NCBI RefSeq assembly: GCF_002242805.1
Contig: NZ_MCGQ01000017.1
Coordinates: 62,001 to 126,000 of the forward strand
Source: Streptomyces diastatochromogenes
GTDB lineage: Bacteria; Actinomycetota; Actinomycetes; Streptomycetales; Streptomycetaceae
DNA length: 64,000 bases
Direction: 5' to 3'
In this document: one piece after another, positions 34,604-43,554 of the stretch
How the letters are laid out: every line of letters begins with the position of its first letter
Numbering within the stretch: the stretch's first letter is position 1
Notes under the pieces: generated by a model
What the model was told of the DNA's origin: nothing
Databases searched by the model: none
What the model saw: the letters and a program-made list of their open reading frames with translations, nothing else
Program-made: the position numbers and the translations under genes

Positions 34604-35809
34604 ATGGCCCGAGACGAACCACCGCGCCACCCCGGGGCGCCCGCCCTCTCCCCCGCCGCGCGGGCGCTGGCCGCCCGGTGCGAACCACGGGTGAACGAGC
34701 TGGCCCGGCATCTGGCCCGGGGCGCCTTCGAGCAGCTGCGCGGCTATGCCGAACTGCCCGCCGACGTCAAGGACGTGGAGATCGCGGCCACGGCCCGGCA
34801 CGCCCTGCGGCTGTTCCTGCGCACCGCCGTCCACGGGTCGCCCTCGGAGGGCCTGGAGTTCTTCGAGGAGCGCGCCGCCCAGCGGGCCGAGGAGGGCATG
34901 CCGCTGCACCTGCTGCTGCGCACCTACTGCCTCGGCATCCACCAGCTGTGGCAGGCCCTGCGCTCCGCCGCCCGGCCGGGTGAGGAACCCGCGCTGGCCG
35001 AGCTGGCGGAGGCCCTCTTCGCCGCCGAGGAACGCGTCGTCGGCGCGGTCACCGAGAGCTATCTCGACGAGCAGGCCGCCCTCGCCGCCGAGCGCCACGA
35101 ACGGCGCCGCTCCCGTGCCCGGGCGCTGCTCGACGGTACGGCTGCCCCGGACGCCTCCGCTCCCGACGGGCCCGCCCTCGTGCTCCACCTGAGCTTCCCG
35201 GACGCCCGTGACGCGCGGTCACCGGTGGCCGTACGGCGGCTGCACCGGCGCGTCCAGACCGCGCTCGACCGCGCCTTCGGCACCGAGGCCCTGGCCCTGC
35301 TCGACGCCACGGGCGGACACGTCGTCGTACCCGGGACGTCCCAACTGCCCGAGCGGATCGGGGAGGTGCTGCGCGAGGCGGTGGCCGGGCCGGGTCTGCG
35401 GCTGGCCGCCGATGCCGTACCGGACACCGCCGGTATCCCGCGTGCCGCGCGGCTGACGGCGGAGATCGTGCGGGTCGCGGCCGCGTGCGGCCGGCCGCCC
35501 GGGCTGCACCGGCTCGACGACGTCCTGCTGGAGTACCACCTGTCCCGCCCGAGCGAGGGCAGCGGCCGGATCGCCGCCCGGCTCGATCCGCTCGCGGGCC
35601 GCCTCGACCTGCTGGACACCCTGCGCACGCACCTCGCCCAGCGTCAGGACCGGCGGGCCACCGCCCGCCTGCTCAGCCTGCACCCCAACTCCGTGGACAA
35701 CCGCCTCACCCGCGTCCAGGAGCTGACCGGCCTGGACCTGGCCGACCCGCGCGACACGGCGCTGGCGCTGGCGGCCCTGCTGCTCAGGGACGCCCCCGTC
35801 AAGGCGTGA
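34604..35809 (+). CDS. PucR-family transcriptional regulator (CdaR-like HTH)
   Basis: 401 residues. The N-terminal half is helical (RsbT-co-antagonist-like: LRTYCLGIHQLWQALR, EERVVGAVTESYLDEQ), the centre is GGDEF-like, and the C-terminus is the PucR helix-turn-helix (RRATARLLSLHPNSVDNRLTRVQELTG). GAGGTGATCC precedes the ATG. It is divergent from the MFS gene and overlaps the convergent alkylsulfatase gene by 11 bases, so it probably controls both. Confidence 0.9.
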   Translation: MARDEPPRHPGAPALSPAARALAARCEPRVNELARHLARGAFEQLRGYAELPADVKDVEIAATARHALRLFLRTAVHGSPSEGLEFFEERAAQRAEEGMPLHLLLRTYCLGIHQLWQALRSAARPGEEPALAELAEALFAAEERVVGAVTESYLDEQAALAAERHERRRSRARALLDGTAAPDASAPDGPALVLHLSFPDARDARSPVAVRRLHRRVQTALDRAFGTEALALLDATGGHVVVPGTSQLPERIGEVLREAVAGPGLRLAADAVPDTAGIPRAARLTAEIVRVAAACGRPPGLHRLDDVLLEYHLSRPSEGSGRIAARLDPLAGRLDLLDTLRTHLAQRQDRRATARLLSLHPNSVDNRLTRVQELTGLDLADPRDTALALAALLLRDAPVKA

Positions 35810-37640
35810 CGATGGCGAAGTCAGGGTCGGGCTTGTCCAGCAGCGTCCCGAAGGTGAGCAGCGCCCCGGCGTCGCCGTCGAGGGCCACCGCACCGCCCGC
35901 GATCTCGTCGGCGAACGTCGTCCGGCCGCCCAGGACCGCGTCGAGCGTGGCGCGGGCCAGCCGGAGCGTGACGGTGGGCGGCTCGCCACGCGGGGCGTCG
36001 CCGCACATCGGGGTGAGCGCCCCGTTGGACAGCAGCAAGGTCCAGATGTCACCGGTGTCGGTGAACTCCCAGCCCAGCAGCAGCCGTCCAGCCTCGGCGG
36101 CTCGGGGGCCGTTGATCCGTACGGCCATGGACTGGAAGATCTGCTCGGCGGTGAGCGCGGCGAGCAGGTCGGGGGCGCTGCGGGTCGGGGTGCCGAGGAC
36201 ACCGTCCCGCAGCTCGGCCGCCCCCATGAGGTAGAAGTTGCGCCACGGACCGCACTCCGAGCCGTGTCCGAGCCGCTCGAAAGTCGCGGCCTGCAGCTCC
36301 CGGGCCCCGGCGTGGTCCGGCTCGGCGAACAGCACGTGCCCGAGCACCTCCGCCACCCACCTCAGGTCCCCGGCGTCGTACGACGTAAGGGCCTTGGCGA
36401 CCACCGCGTCCGTGCCGCCCATGAACTCCACGTACCGGCGGGCGGCTTCGACGGGCGGGTGCTGCCACAGATGGGCCGGATTGCCGTCGAACCAGCCCAT
36501 GTAGCGCTGGTAGACCGCCTTGGCGTTGTGGCTGAGCGAGCCGTAGTAGCCCCGCGTGTGCCACGCCCGCTCCAGCGCGGGCGGGAAGCGCAGTTCCTCG
36601 GCGATCTCGGCGCCCGTGTACCCGGCGTTGATCAGCCGGACCGACTGGTCGTGCAGGTAGGCGTAGGCGTCCCGCTGTTCCTCCAGGAAGCGGACCGCAC
36701 GGCCCTGGCCCCAGGTGGGCCAGTGGTGGGAGGCGAAGACGACGTCGGTGGTGTCGGAGAACAGCCGGATCGTCTCCGTCAGATAGCGGGCCCAGGCGCT
36801 CGGGTCCCGTACGAGCGCGCCGCGCAGCGTGAGCACGTTGTGCAGGGTGTGGCAGGCGTTCTCGGCCACGCACAGCACCCGCAGGTCGGGGAGGTGGAAG
36901 TTCATCTCCGCCGGTGCCTCGGTGCCGGGCGTGAGCTGGAAGACGATCCGCACCCCGTCGGGGGTCTCCTGCTGGCCCGTGGCGGTGATGTCCAGCGTGG
37001 GCGCGATCAGACCGACGCCACCGGTCGACGTCGTCTGCCCGAGCCCGCAGCCGATCTGCCCGGCCGGGCCCTTGGGCAGCGCCGCGCCGTACATGTAGGC
37101 GGCGCGGCGGGCCATCGCCGTCCCCGTGAACACGTTCTCGCCGGCCACGTGCTCCAGGAAGCCGGCCGGCGCGATGACCGGCACCCGTCCGGCGGCCACG
37201 TCGGCCGCGTCCACGACACCGCGCACGCCGCCGAAGTGGTCCACGTGCGAGTGGGTGTAGATGACGGCGGTGACCGGCCGTTCCCCGCGGTGCTCCCGGT
37301 ACAGCGCGAGCGCGGCGGCCGCGACCTCCTCGCTGATCAGCGGGTCGACGACGATGACACCGCGCTCGCCCTCCACGAAGGTGATGTGGGACAGGTCGAG
37401 TCCGCGCACCTGGTGGATGCCGGGCACGACCTCGTACAGCCCCTGCCGGGCCACGAGCCGGCTCTGCCGCCACAGCGAGGGATGCGCGGTGGCCGGGCAC
37501 TCCTCGTCCAGGAAGCCGTACGCGTCCGCGTCCCACACCACCCGGCCGTCCGGCGCCCGCACCACCCCCGGCACCAGCCGGGCGACGAAGCCCTGCTCGG
37601 CGTCCACAAAGTCCTGTTGGTCCCGCTCACCGCCTGTCAC
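35799..37640 (-). CDS. Alkylsulfatase-like metallo-beta-lactamase-fold hydrolase (SdsA1 type)
   Basis: About 613 residues. The zinc motif THSHVDHFGG (about 129-138) with EMNFHLPDLRVLCVAENACHTLHN and ASHHWPTWG follows SdsA1-type secondary alkyl/aryl sulfatases, then the dimerisation domain and a C-terminal SCP2-like domain (ADEIAGGAVALDGDAGALL). These enzymes cleave sulfate from alkyl sulfates such as SDS. No signal peptide is seen. I prefer the GTG at 37640, with GAGGA 8 bases upstream; the frame is open to 37712. Confidence 0.9.
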   Translation of the reverse strand: MTGGERDQQDFVDAEQGFVARLVPGVVRAPDGRVVWDADAYGFLDEECPATAHPSLWRQSRLVARQGLYEVVPGIHQVRGLDLSHITFVEGERGVIVVDPLISEEVAAAALALYREHRGERPVTAVIYTHSHVDHFGGVRGVVDAADVAAGRVPVIAPAGFLEHVAGENVFTGTAMARRAAYMYGAALPKGPAGQIGCGLGQTTSTGGVGLIAPTLDITATGQQETPDGVRIVFQLTPGTEAPAEMNFHLPDLRVLCVAENACHTLHNVLTLRGALVRDPSAWARYLTETIRLFSDTTDVVFASHHWPTWGQGRAVRFLEEQRDAYAYLHDQSVRLINAGYTGAEIAEELRFPPALERAWHTRGYYGSLSHNAKAVYQRYMGWFDGNPAHLWQHPPVEAARRYVEFMGGTDAVVAKALTSYDAGDLRWVAEVLGHVLFAEPDHAGARELQAATFERLGHGSECGPWRNFYLMGAAELRDGVLGTPTRSAPDLLAALTAEQIFQSMAVRINGPRAAEAGRLLLGWEFTDTGDIWTLLLSNGALTPMCGDAPRGEPPTVTLRLARATLDAVLGGRTTFADEIAGGAVALDGDAGALLTFGTLLDKPDPDFAIVTP

Positions 37641-37761
37641 GCCGACGATCCTCACACCGGGCGGCCCGGCCGCACCCGGTGACGCGTCACAGAGGCACCG
37701 CTGACCCGTCACAGCGCGGACCTGCCCTCAACAGCCCTCCACGACAGGCGAGTAGAAGATC

Positions 37762-37790
37762 TTGACGGGGTTCATGTTACCGGTAACAAT
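37762..37790 (+). promoter_or_regulatory. Promoter of the 37.9-48.9 kb operon with LacI-type operator
   Basis: The -35 TTGACG (37762-37767) is followed after 17 bases by AACAAT. The perfect 14-base palindrome TGTTACCGGTAACA (37775-37788) fills the spacer and overlaps the -10, the classic site for a repressor. A LacI-family gene lies at the end of the gene set. Binding is inferred. Confidence 0.75.
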
Positions 37791-37877
37791 CATCGACGCC
37801 ACGGCGCCCCAGGTGCCGCGGAGAACCGCGTACCACCAGTTCATTTCCCTACGTGTTCCTTGCGCGAAAGGTGTGCT

Positions 37878-38885
37878 GTGCCGCGGAACATTCGAGTCTT
37901 CGACCATGGACGCCCCACGCTCAGCGTGGTCGTTCCCTGCTACAACGAGGCGGAGGTCCTCGCCCAGACCCACGCCCGCCTGAGTCGTGTCCTCGCCTCG
38001 CTCGCCGCGTTCGACTGCGAGCTGATCTACGTCGACGACGGCAGCGCCGACGACACCTGGGACGTCGTCAACTCCCTGGCGAAGAAGTCCGGTTCGGTGC
38101 GGGCCGTGAAGCTGAGCCGCAACTTCGGGCACCAGGCCGCCTGCCTGGCCGGTCTGCGGGAGGCCGTGGGCGACGCGGTCGTCGTCATCGACGCCGATCT
38201 GCAGGACCCGCCGGAGCTGATTCCCGAGATGGCGGCGCTGTGGCGCGACGGCTGGGCCGTCGTCTCCGCGCGGCGCCGCAGCCGCGAGGGCGAGACCCTG
38301 TTCAAGAAGGCCAGCGCGTACGCCTTCTACCGCCTGCTCAACACGCTGTCCGACCACTCCCTCGCCCTGGACACCGGTGACTTCCGGCTGCTCGACCGCG
38401 AGGTGGTCACCCTGCTCGCCGAGGCCGGCGACAAGAGCCTCTATCTGCGCGGTGCGGTGAGCTGGTTCGGGCTTCCCGAGGCCAGCGTCTCCTACGACCG
38501 GGATCCGCGGCAGGCGGGCGAGTCGAAGTACACCCTGCGCAAGATGCTCGCCCTGTCCCGGCGCGGCCTGCTGTCCGGGTCCGTGGCGCCGCTGCGCCTG
38601 ACCACCTACCTGGGCGCCGCCGTCCTCGCGGGCGGTCTCGCCGCCGCGGCCGTCCAGCGCGACGCACGGCTGCTGGCCCGGCCCGGTGCCTTCGGCGCCC
38701 AGGCGCTGACCCTCGGCATCGTCGGCGAGTACCTGCACGCGGTGTTCCGCCAGGTCCAGGGCCGCCCCGACTACGTCGTCGAAGAGCGCCTCGGCGGCCG
38801 CGCGCAGCTCGGCCCGTCCGCCCCGTCCTCCCCGTCCGCCCCGTCCTCCGCTGTCCTTCCCGCAAAGGAGCGTGTTTCCCTGTGA
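37878..38885 (+). CDS. GtrB/DPM-like polyprenyl-phosphate glycosyltransferase (GT2)
   Basis: 335 residues. N-terminal GT2 domain: LSVVVPCYNEAEV, VDDGS (52-56), and DADLQDPP (105-112), with the KLSRNFGHQAA segment typical of enzymes that move a sugar from a nucleotide to a lipid phosphate. The usual two C-terminal membrane helices are shortened (TTYLGAAVLAGGLAAAAV, then an interrupted second) before the family's LGIVGEYLHAVF motif. The Pro/Ser-rich end is low complexity. GTG at 37878 with AAAGG upstream. Overlaps the next gene by 4 bases; first gene of the operon. Confidence 0.9.
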   Translation: MPRNIRVFDHGRPTLSVVVPCYNEAEVLAQTHARLSRVLASLAAFDCELIYVDDGSADDTWDVVNSLAKKSGSVRAVKLSRNFGHQAACLAGLREAVGDAVVVIDADLQDPPELIPEMAALWRDGWAVVSARRRSREGETLFKKASAYAFYRLLNTLSDHSLALDTGDFRLLDREVVTLLAEAGDKSLYLRGAVSWFGLPEASVSYDRDPRQAGESKYTLRKMLALSRRGLLSGSVAPLRLTTYLGAAVLAGGLAAAAVQRDARLLARPGAFGAQALTLGIVGEYLHAVFRQVQGRPDYVVEERLGGRAQLGPSAPSSPSAPSSAVLPAKERVSL

Positions 38886-40294
38886 ACGCGCAGGCATCCG
38901 CACCGGCACCGCGCGCGGCCGACCCGGTCGACGTCGTCATCGTGGGCGCCGGTTTCACCGGTCTGTCCGCCGCCCTGGAACTGGCCACGCAGGGGCGCAG
39001 CGTCCGCATCATCGAGCGCGAGGAGATCGTCGGCGGGCTCGCCGCGAGCTTCGACATCGGCGACGGCAAGCGCCTGGAGCGCTTCTACCACCACTGGTTC
39101 TCCTCGGACACCGAGATGATCCGGCTGTGCGAGAGCCTCGGCATCTCCCATCTGCTGGAGGCCCACGAGACCCGTACGGGCGTGTACTACGCCAACTCCG
39201 TCTACCGGCTGTCCGCCCCGCTCGACGTGCTGCGCTTCGCACCGCTCGCGCTGCGCGACCGGATCCGCCTGGGGCTGCTGGCCCTGCGCGCCCAGAAGGT
39301 CAGGCACTGGCGGGAGCTGGAGTCCCGTACGGCCGAGGAGTGGCTGGTCTCGCTGGGCGGGCGGCGCGTGTACGAGGTCGTCTGGCGGCCGCTGCTGGAG
39401 GGCAAGTTCGGCAAGTACGCGAGCCAGGTGGGCGCCACCTGGATGTGGACCAAGCTGCACCTGCGCGGCGGCAGCCGCACCCGTTCCGGCAAGGAGACCC
39501 TGTACTACATCAAGGGCGGCAGCGAGGCGCTGCTCGGGGCGCTGCGGCGCCGCCTCGAGTCCCTCGGCGTCGACATCCGCACCGGCGTGGACGTCGAGGC
39601 CGTGCACACCGAGGGCGCCGGGGTCAGCGGGGTACGCGCCGGGGGCGAGTTCCATCCGGCCCGGCACGTGCTCGTCACCACGGCGCCGCAGGTCGCGGCG
39701 GGGCTCCTCGACCACGAGGGCGCGGACCACCCGGCGGTGCCGGAGCTGCTGCGGCGCTGGTCCTCGGTCGACTACCTGGGCAACGTCTGCCTGGTCCTGG
39801 AGAACCGGCACAGGCTCTCCGACACGTACTGGCTCAACGTCAACGACCCCGACTTCCCGTACGTCGGCGTCATCGAGCACACCAACCTCGACCGGCCCGA
39901 GCGTTACGACGGCCGGCACGTCGTCTACCTCTCCAAGTACCTGCCGACCGACGCCGAGCTGTACCGGATGACCGACGAGGAGGTCTTCGAGTACAGCCTG
40001 CCGCACATCCGGCGGATGTTCCCGGACTTCGACCGCGGCTGGGTCGAGCGCTTCCATGTCTGGCGCGCCGAGTACGCCCAGCCGGTGATCACCCCGTACT
40101 ACACGCGGACCATGCCGTCGGTCGAGTCCCGGGTCCGGGGCTTGTACCTCGCGGGCATGGCGCAGGTGTTCCCCGAGGACCGCGGCACCAACTACGCGGT
40201 GCGCGACGGCCGTCGTACCGGGCGGCTGATCGCCGACCGCCTCGCCGCCTCCCCGTCCCCCGCCGGCACCACCTCCGGGAGCCCCGATGCCTGA
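38882..40294 (+). CDS. FAD-dependent oxidoreductase (protoporphyrinogen oxidase/amine oxidase-like)
   Basis: 470 residues. The Rossmann motif VIVGAGFTGLSAA (about 20-31) and RIIEREEIVGGLAASFD bind FAD; the family-specific YHHWFSSDTEM and KFGKYASQVGATWMW place it among the COG1232 enzymes often found beside polysaccharide or GtrB-type glycosyltransferases. The reaction is unknown; a dehydrogenation or ring rearrangement of a sugar-like intermediate is possible. Coupled to its neighbours by overlaps at both ends. Confidence 0.88.
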   Translation: MNAQASAPAPRAADPVDVVIVGAGFTGLSAALELATQGRSVRIIEREEIVGGLAASFDIGDGKRLERFYHHWFSSDTEMIRLCESLGISHLLEAHETRTGVYYANSVYRLSAPLDVLRFAPLALRDRIRLGLLALRAQKVRHWRELESRTAEEWLVSLGGRRVYEVVWRPLLEGKFGKYASQVGATWMWTKLHLRGGSRTRSGKETLYYIKGGSEALLGALRRRLESLGVDIRTGVDVEAVHTEGAGVSGVRAGGEFHPARHVLVTTAPQVAAGLLDHEGADHPAVPELLRRWSSVDYLGNVCLVLENRHRLSDTYWLNVNDPDFPYVGVIEHTNLDRPERYDGRHVVYLSKYLPTDAELYRMTDEEVFEYSLPHIRRMFPDFDRGWVERFHVWRAEYAQPVITPYYTRTMPSVESRVRGLYLAGMAQVFPEDRGTNYAVRDGRRTGRLIADRLAASPSPAGTTSGSPDA

Positions 40295-41705
40295 GCTGCT
40301 CACCCTGGACCAGGCCGAGGCGCTGACCACGGACCAGGTGCACGACCTGTACCGGAAGTACGTCAGCCGCAGCCAGGTCTCCCTCATCGGCTCGTTCGGC
40401 TTCGGCCGTGACCTGGTCGACCACGCCGAGGGCGCCTGGATCCACCTGCGCGACGGCCGGCGCGTCCTCGACTTCACGGGCGGGGTCGGCGTCCTGAGCC
40501 ACGGCCACAACCACCCGCGCATCCTCGCCGCCCGGCGCCGCTTCCAGGAGCGGCGGCGCATGGAGGTCCACAAGAACTACTTCTCGCCCTACGTGGCCGC
40601 CCTCGGCCACAACCTGGCGGCCCTGCTGCCCGGCGACCTGAACATCAGCTACTTCCCCAACTCCGGTGCGGAGGCGGTGGAAGGGGCGGTCAAGCTCGCC
40701 TACAAGTACCACCAGGGCCGGCGCGGCACCGTGCTGCACACGGACATCGCCTTCCACGGCAAACTGCTCGGCGCGGGCAGCCTCACCGCGTCGCCCGAGA
40801 TCCACTTCCCGTATCCGCAGATCCCGGGAACCGACACCTTCGCCTACGACGACCTGGGCTCGTTCCTGCTCGCCCTGGACCGGCACACCACCTCAGCGGG
40901 CGAGTGCGACGTGTACGCCGTCGTGCTGGAGCCGTTCAGCGCCTCCAGCCTGCGCGAGTGCTCGCCCGAGTTCCTGCGCGAGGTCCGCCGGGTGTGCACC
41001 GAGCGCGACATCGTGCTGGTCTTCGACGAGGTGTACACCGGCTGGGGCAAGACCGGCGCCCTGTTCCACTTCATGCACCACCCGGGCCTCGTCCCGGACA
41101 TCGTGACGACCTCCAAGTCCTTCGGCGGCGGCAAGGCGTCCATCTCCGGCTACATCGCGCGGGAGCCCGTCTTCCGTGCCGCGTACGACAACCTGGCCGA
41201 CGCGACCCTGCACAGCACGACGTACTACGGCTTCGGCGAGGAGACCGCGACCGCGCTGGAGGCCGTGGCCATCGCCGTCGAGGACGACTTCCCCGGCCGG
41301 GCCCGCGCACTGGAGGAGCGGCTGAGCCAGGGGCTCGCCCGGGTGGCCGCCCGCCACCCGAAGCTGGTGCGGCAGGTCACCGGACGCGGCGCCCTGCACG
41401 GCGTGTTCCTCACGCCGGGACCGCAGCTCCCGGACGCGCTGCGCGAGAAGCTGCCGACCTCGGCGGCCAGGGACCCGCAGGCCGTCTCCAAGCTGCTGAC
41501 CGGCGCCGTGATCGCCGCCCTCTACCGCGACCACGGCATCCTCACGTTCTTCGGCTCCAACCGCCTCATCGCCCTGATCGTGTCGCCGCCGCTGGTGGCC
41601 GAGACCGACGAGGTCGACCTGTTCGTGAACGCCCTGGACGAGGTGCTCGACCAGGGACCGGCCCGCCTGCTGGCCGGTCTGGTGAAGGAGAAGGTGACCG
41701 CATGA
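40287..41705 (+). CDS. Class III PLP aminotransferase
   Basis: 472 residues of the ornithine/4-aminobutyrate aminotransferase fold. The PLP lysine is K277 in TTSKSFGGGK, the Asp of FDEVYTGWGKTG (about 247) pairs with the cofactor, and YFPNSGAEAVEGAVKLAYK binds its phosphate. It moves an amino group onto an aldehyde or ketone. The GMC alcohol oxidase encoded two genes on could supply such a carbonyl, as in aminoglycoside pathways where a GMC dehydrogenase and a class III aminotransferase act in sequence. Overlaps the FAD gene by 8 bases and the next gene by 4. Confidence 0.9.
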   Translation: MPELLTLDQAEALTTDQVHDLYRKYVSRSQVSLIGSFGFGRDLVDHAEGAWIHLRDGRRVLDFTGGVGVLSHGHNHPRILAARRRFQERRRMEVHKNYFSPYVAALGHNLAALLPGDLNISYFPNSGAEAVEGAVKLAYKYHQGRRGTVLHTDIAFHGKLLGAGSLTASPEIHFPYPQIPGTDTFAYDDLGSFLLALDRHTTSAGECDVYAVVLEPFSASSLRECSPEFLREVRRVCTERDIVLVFDEVYTGWGKTGALFHFMHHPGLVPDIVTTSKSFGGGKASISGYIAREPVFRAAYDNLADATLHSTTYYGFGEETATALEAVAIAVEDDFPGRARALEERLSQGLARVAARHPKLVRQVTGRGALHGVFLTPGPQLPDALREKLPTSAARDPQAVSKLLTGAVIAALYRDHGILTFFGSNRLIALIVSPPLVAETDEVDLFVNALDEVLDQGPARLLAGLVKEKVTA

Positions 41706-42076
41706 GGCTCACCGACCGCGCCCTGCACGACTCGGGGCTGCCGGCGTGCTGGGCGCACCTGTACGAGGCGCTGCGCCCCGCTCCCGCCCTGCACCGGGCG
41801 GTCCGGCACACCACCGAGAGCCTGAACCGGATGCCCGCCGGCTACCGCTGGGGCACGGCGGCCGCGCTGCGGCTGTTCCCGTCGGCGTTCTACGCCGTCA
41901 CCCGCCGCAGCCCCCACACCGCCTCCGCCGAGGACGCCCGCCGGGCGCTGGCCCGGCTGCGCACCTGGCCCGGGTACGGCGAACTGCTGCGCGCCACCAC
42001 GGCACTGGCCCTGTACGGCGCCCTCGACGGCGGCGTCGTACGGCCCGCCCCGCGCGCCCGGGAGGTCGTGCGATGA
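41702..42076 (+). CDS. Small helical protein, possible detached N-terminal domain of the GMC oxidase
   Basis: 124 residues with no named family that I recognise. It is helical, with AALRLFPSAFYAVTRRSP and ARLRTWPGYGELLRATTALALYGAL. That pattern recalls the N-terminal helical region of long-chain fatty alcohol oxidases, which in those proteins precedes a GMC domain of exactly the type encoded next. Both ends overlap neighbours by 4 bases (ATGA), so it is made in step with the oxidase. I infer a subunit or chaperone for it; the base composition argues for a real gene. Confidence 0.75.
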   Translation: MRLTDRALHDSGLPACWAHLYEALRPAPALHRAVRHTTESLNRMPAGYRWGTAAALRLFPSAFYAVTRRSPHTASAEDARRALARLRTWPGYGELLRATTALALYGALDGGVVRPAPRAREVVR

Positions 42077-43554
42077 GCCCGTTGACGGTGCGCGGGAGCG
42101 TCGCCGAGGTGGAGTGCGACGCGCTGGTGGTCGGCTCCGGGGCCGGCGGCAGCGTCGCCGCCCTCGAACTGGCCCGCGCGGGACGGGCGGTGACCGTCCT
42201 GGAGGAGGGGCCGCGGGTCTCGACCGACGAGCTGGCGGCGGCGAGCCCCGCCGAGTCGATGCGCCGGCTGTACCGCAACGCCGGCGCGACCGCCGTGTTC
42301 GGCACGCCGACCATCGCCTACGGCGAGGCCCGTGCCGTAGGCGGCACCACGGTCGTCAACGGCGGTCTGTTCTGGGAGCCGTCCCGTGCCGTCCTGGACC
42401 GCTGGGCCTCCTGGTCCGGGTACGGCGGCTACCGGTCCGCGGTCGTGGGCGCCCACTTCGGCGACATCCAGCGGGAGCTGGGCATGATCGTCCAGGAGCA
42501 CGGGGACGGCAACGAGGACTCCCGGCTGCTGGCGCGGGCCGCCGAGTCCCTGGGCTGGCGCTGGCAGCACCCGCAGCGGGTGGTGCGCGGCTGCGAGCAC
42601 CGCAACCAGTGCGCCACGGGCTGCCCCAGCGGGGCCAAGCAGAGCATGGCGGTGTCGTATCTGCCGCAGGCCGAGGCCCTGGGCGCGGACATCGTCCCCG
42701 GGACGCGCGTCGAGCGGATCGCGCACCGCCGGGGCACCGTGCGCGGCGTGGAGGCGGTGGACGGTGCGGGGCGCCGGGTGCGCTACCGGCCGCGCGACGT
42801 GTTCGTCGCGGCGGGCCCCATCGGCACGCCCGTACTGCTGCGCCGCAGCGGCATCCACTCGCGCACGGCCGGACGGCACCTGGCCCTGCACCTCAACCTG
42901 CGCACGATCGCCCGGTTCCCGAAGGCGGTCGACGCCGTGCGCGGCACCATGTTCACGGCGCAGGTCCAGGAGCACTCGGCGCTCGGCATGCTCGTCATGC
43001 CGTCCAACCTGACGCCGGGCGGCCTGGGCGCCGCACTGGCCGGCCGCGACCCGGCCCAGGTCGACAAACTCCTCGCCGCCCGCGCCCACCTGGGCATGTT
43101 CACCACGCAGGTGCGCATGCAGGGCGGTGCGGGCATCGCCGCGGTCGTGGGCGGCGCCCCGGTGCTGCGCCACGGCATGACCCCCGCCGATCACCACGCG
43201 CTGCGCCTGGCGTTCCGGCGGACCGCCCGGCTGCTGTTCGCCGCGGGCGCGGTGGAGCTGTTGCCGCCGACCAGTGGCACGGGCCCGCTGCGCACCCCGG
43301 CGGACGTGGACGCGTACTGCGACCGGGTCCGGCCCGGCGACTGGGAGCTGGTGTCGGTGCACGGCATGGGCAGCTGCCCCATGGCCCTGCCCGAGCGCGG
43401 CGGGGTCTGCGACGAGGCCGGCCGCCCGCACGGCTTCACCAACCTGCGCCTGTGCGACGCGAGCGTCCTGCCGGGCGCCCCGGGCATCAGTCCGCAGGGA
43501 ACGATCATGTCCTTCGCCCGCGAGATCGTGGGCCGTTATCTGGAGTCGGCGTGA
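42073..43554 (+). CDS. GMC oxidoreductase, fatty-alcohol-oxidase/cholesterol-oxidase type
   Basis: 493 residues. FAD motif VVGSGAGGSVAALELA (20-35), EARAVGGTTVVNGGLFW (about 86-101), and C-terminal VHGMGSCPMA with the active-site His, then DASVLPGAPGISPQGTIM. The CATGCPSGAKQS segment (180-191) is the hallmark of the long-chain alcohol oxidase subgroup and separates it from choline dehydrogenases. It should oxidise an alcohol to an aldehyde or ketone. It lacks the long N-terminal domain of its relatives, which the preceding small gene may encode. GTG/ATG overlaps join it to both neighbours. Confidence 0.9.
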   Translation: MSPLTVRGSVAEVECDALVVGSGAGGSVAALELARAGRAVTVLEEGPRVSTDELAAASPAESMRRLYRNAGATAVFGTPTIAYGEARAVGGTTVVNGGLFWEPSRAVLDRWASWSGYGGYRSAVVGAHFGDIQRELGMIVQEHGDGNEDSRLLARAAESLGWRWQHPQRVVRGCEHRNQCATGCPSGAKQSMAVSYLPQAEALGADIVPGTRVERIAHRRGTVRGVEAVDGAGRRVRYRPRDVFVAAGPIGTPVLLRRSGIHSRTAGRHLALHLNLRTIARFPKAVDAVRGTMFTAQVQEHSALGMLVMPSNLTPGGLGAALAGRDPAQVDKLLAARAHLGMFTTQVRMQGGAGIAAVVGGAPVLRHGMTPADHHALRLAFRRTARLLFAAGAVELLPPTSGTGPLRTPADVDAYCDRVRPGDWELVSVHGMGSCPMALPERGGVCDEAGRPHGFTNLRLCDASVLPGAPGISPQGTIMSFAREIVGRYLESA

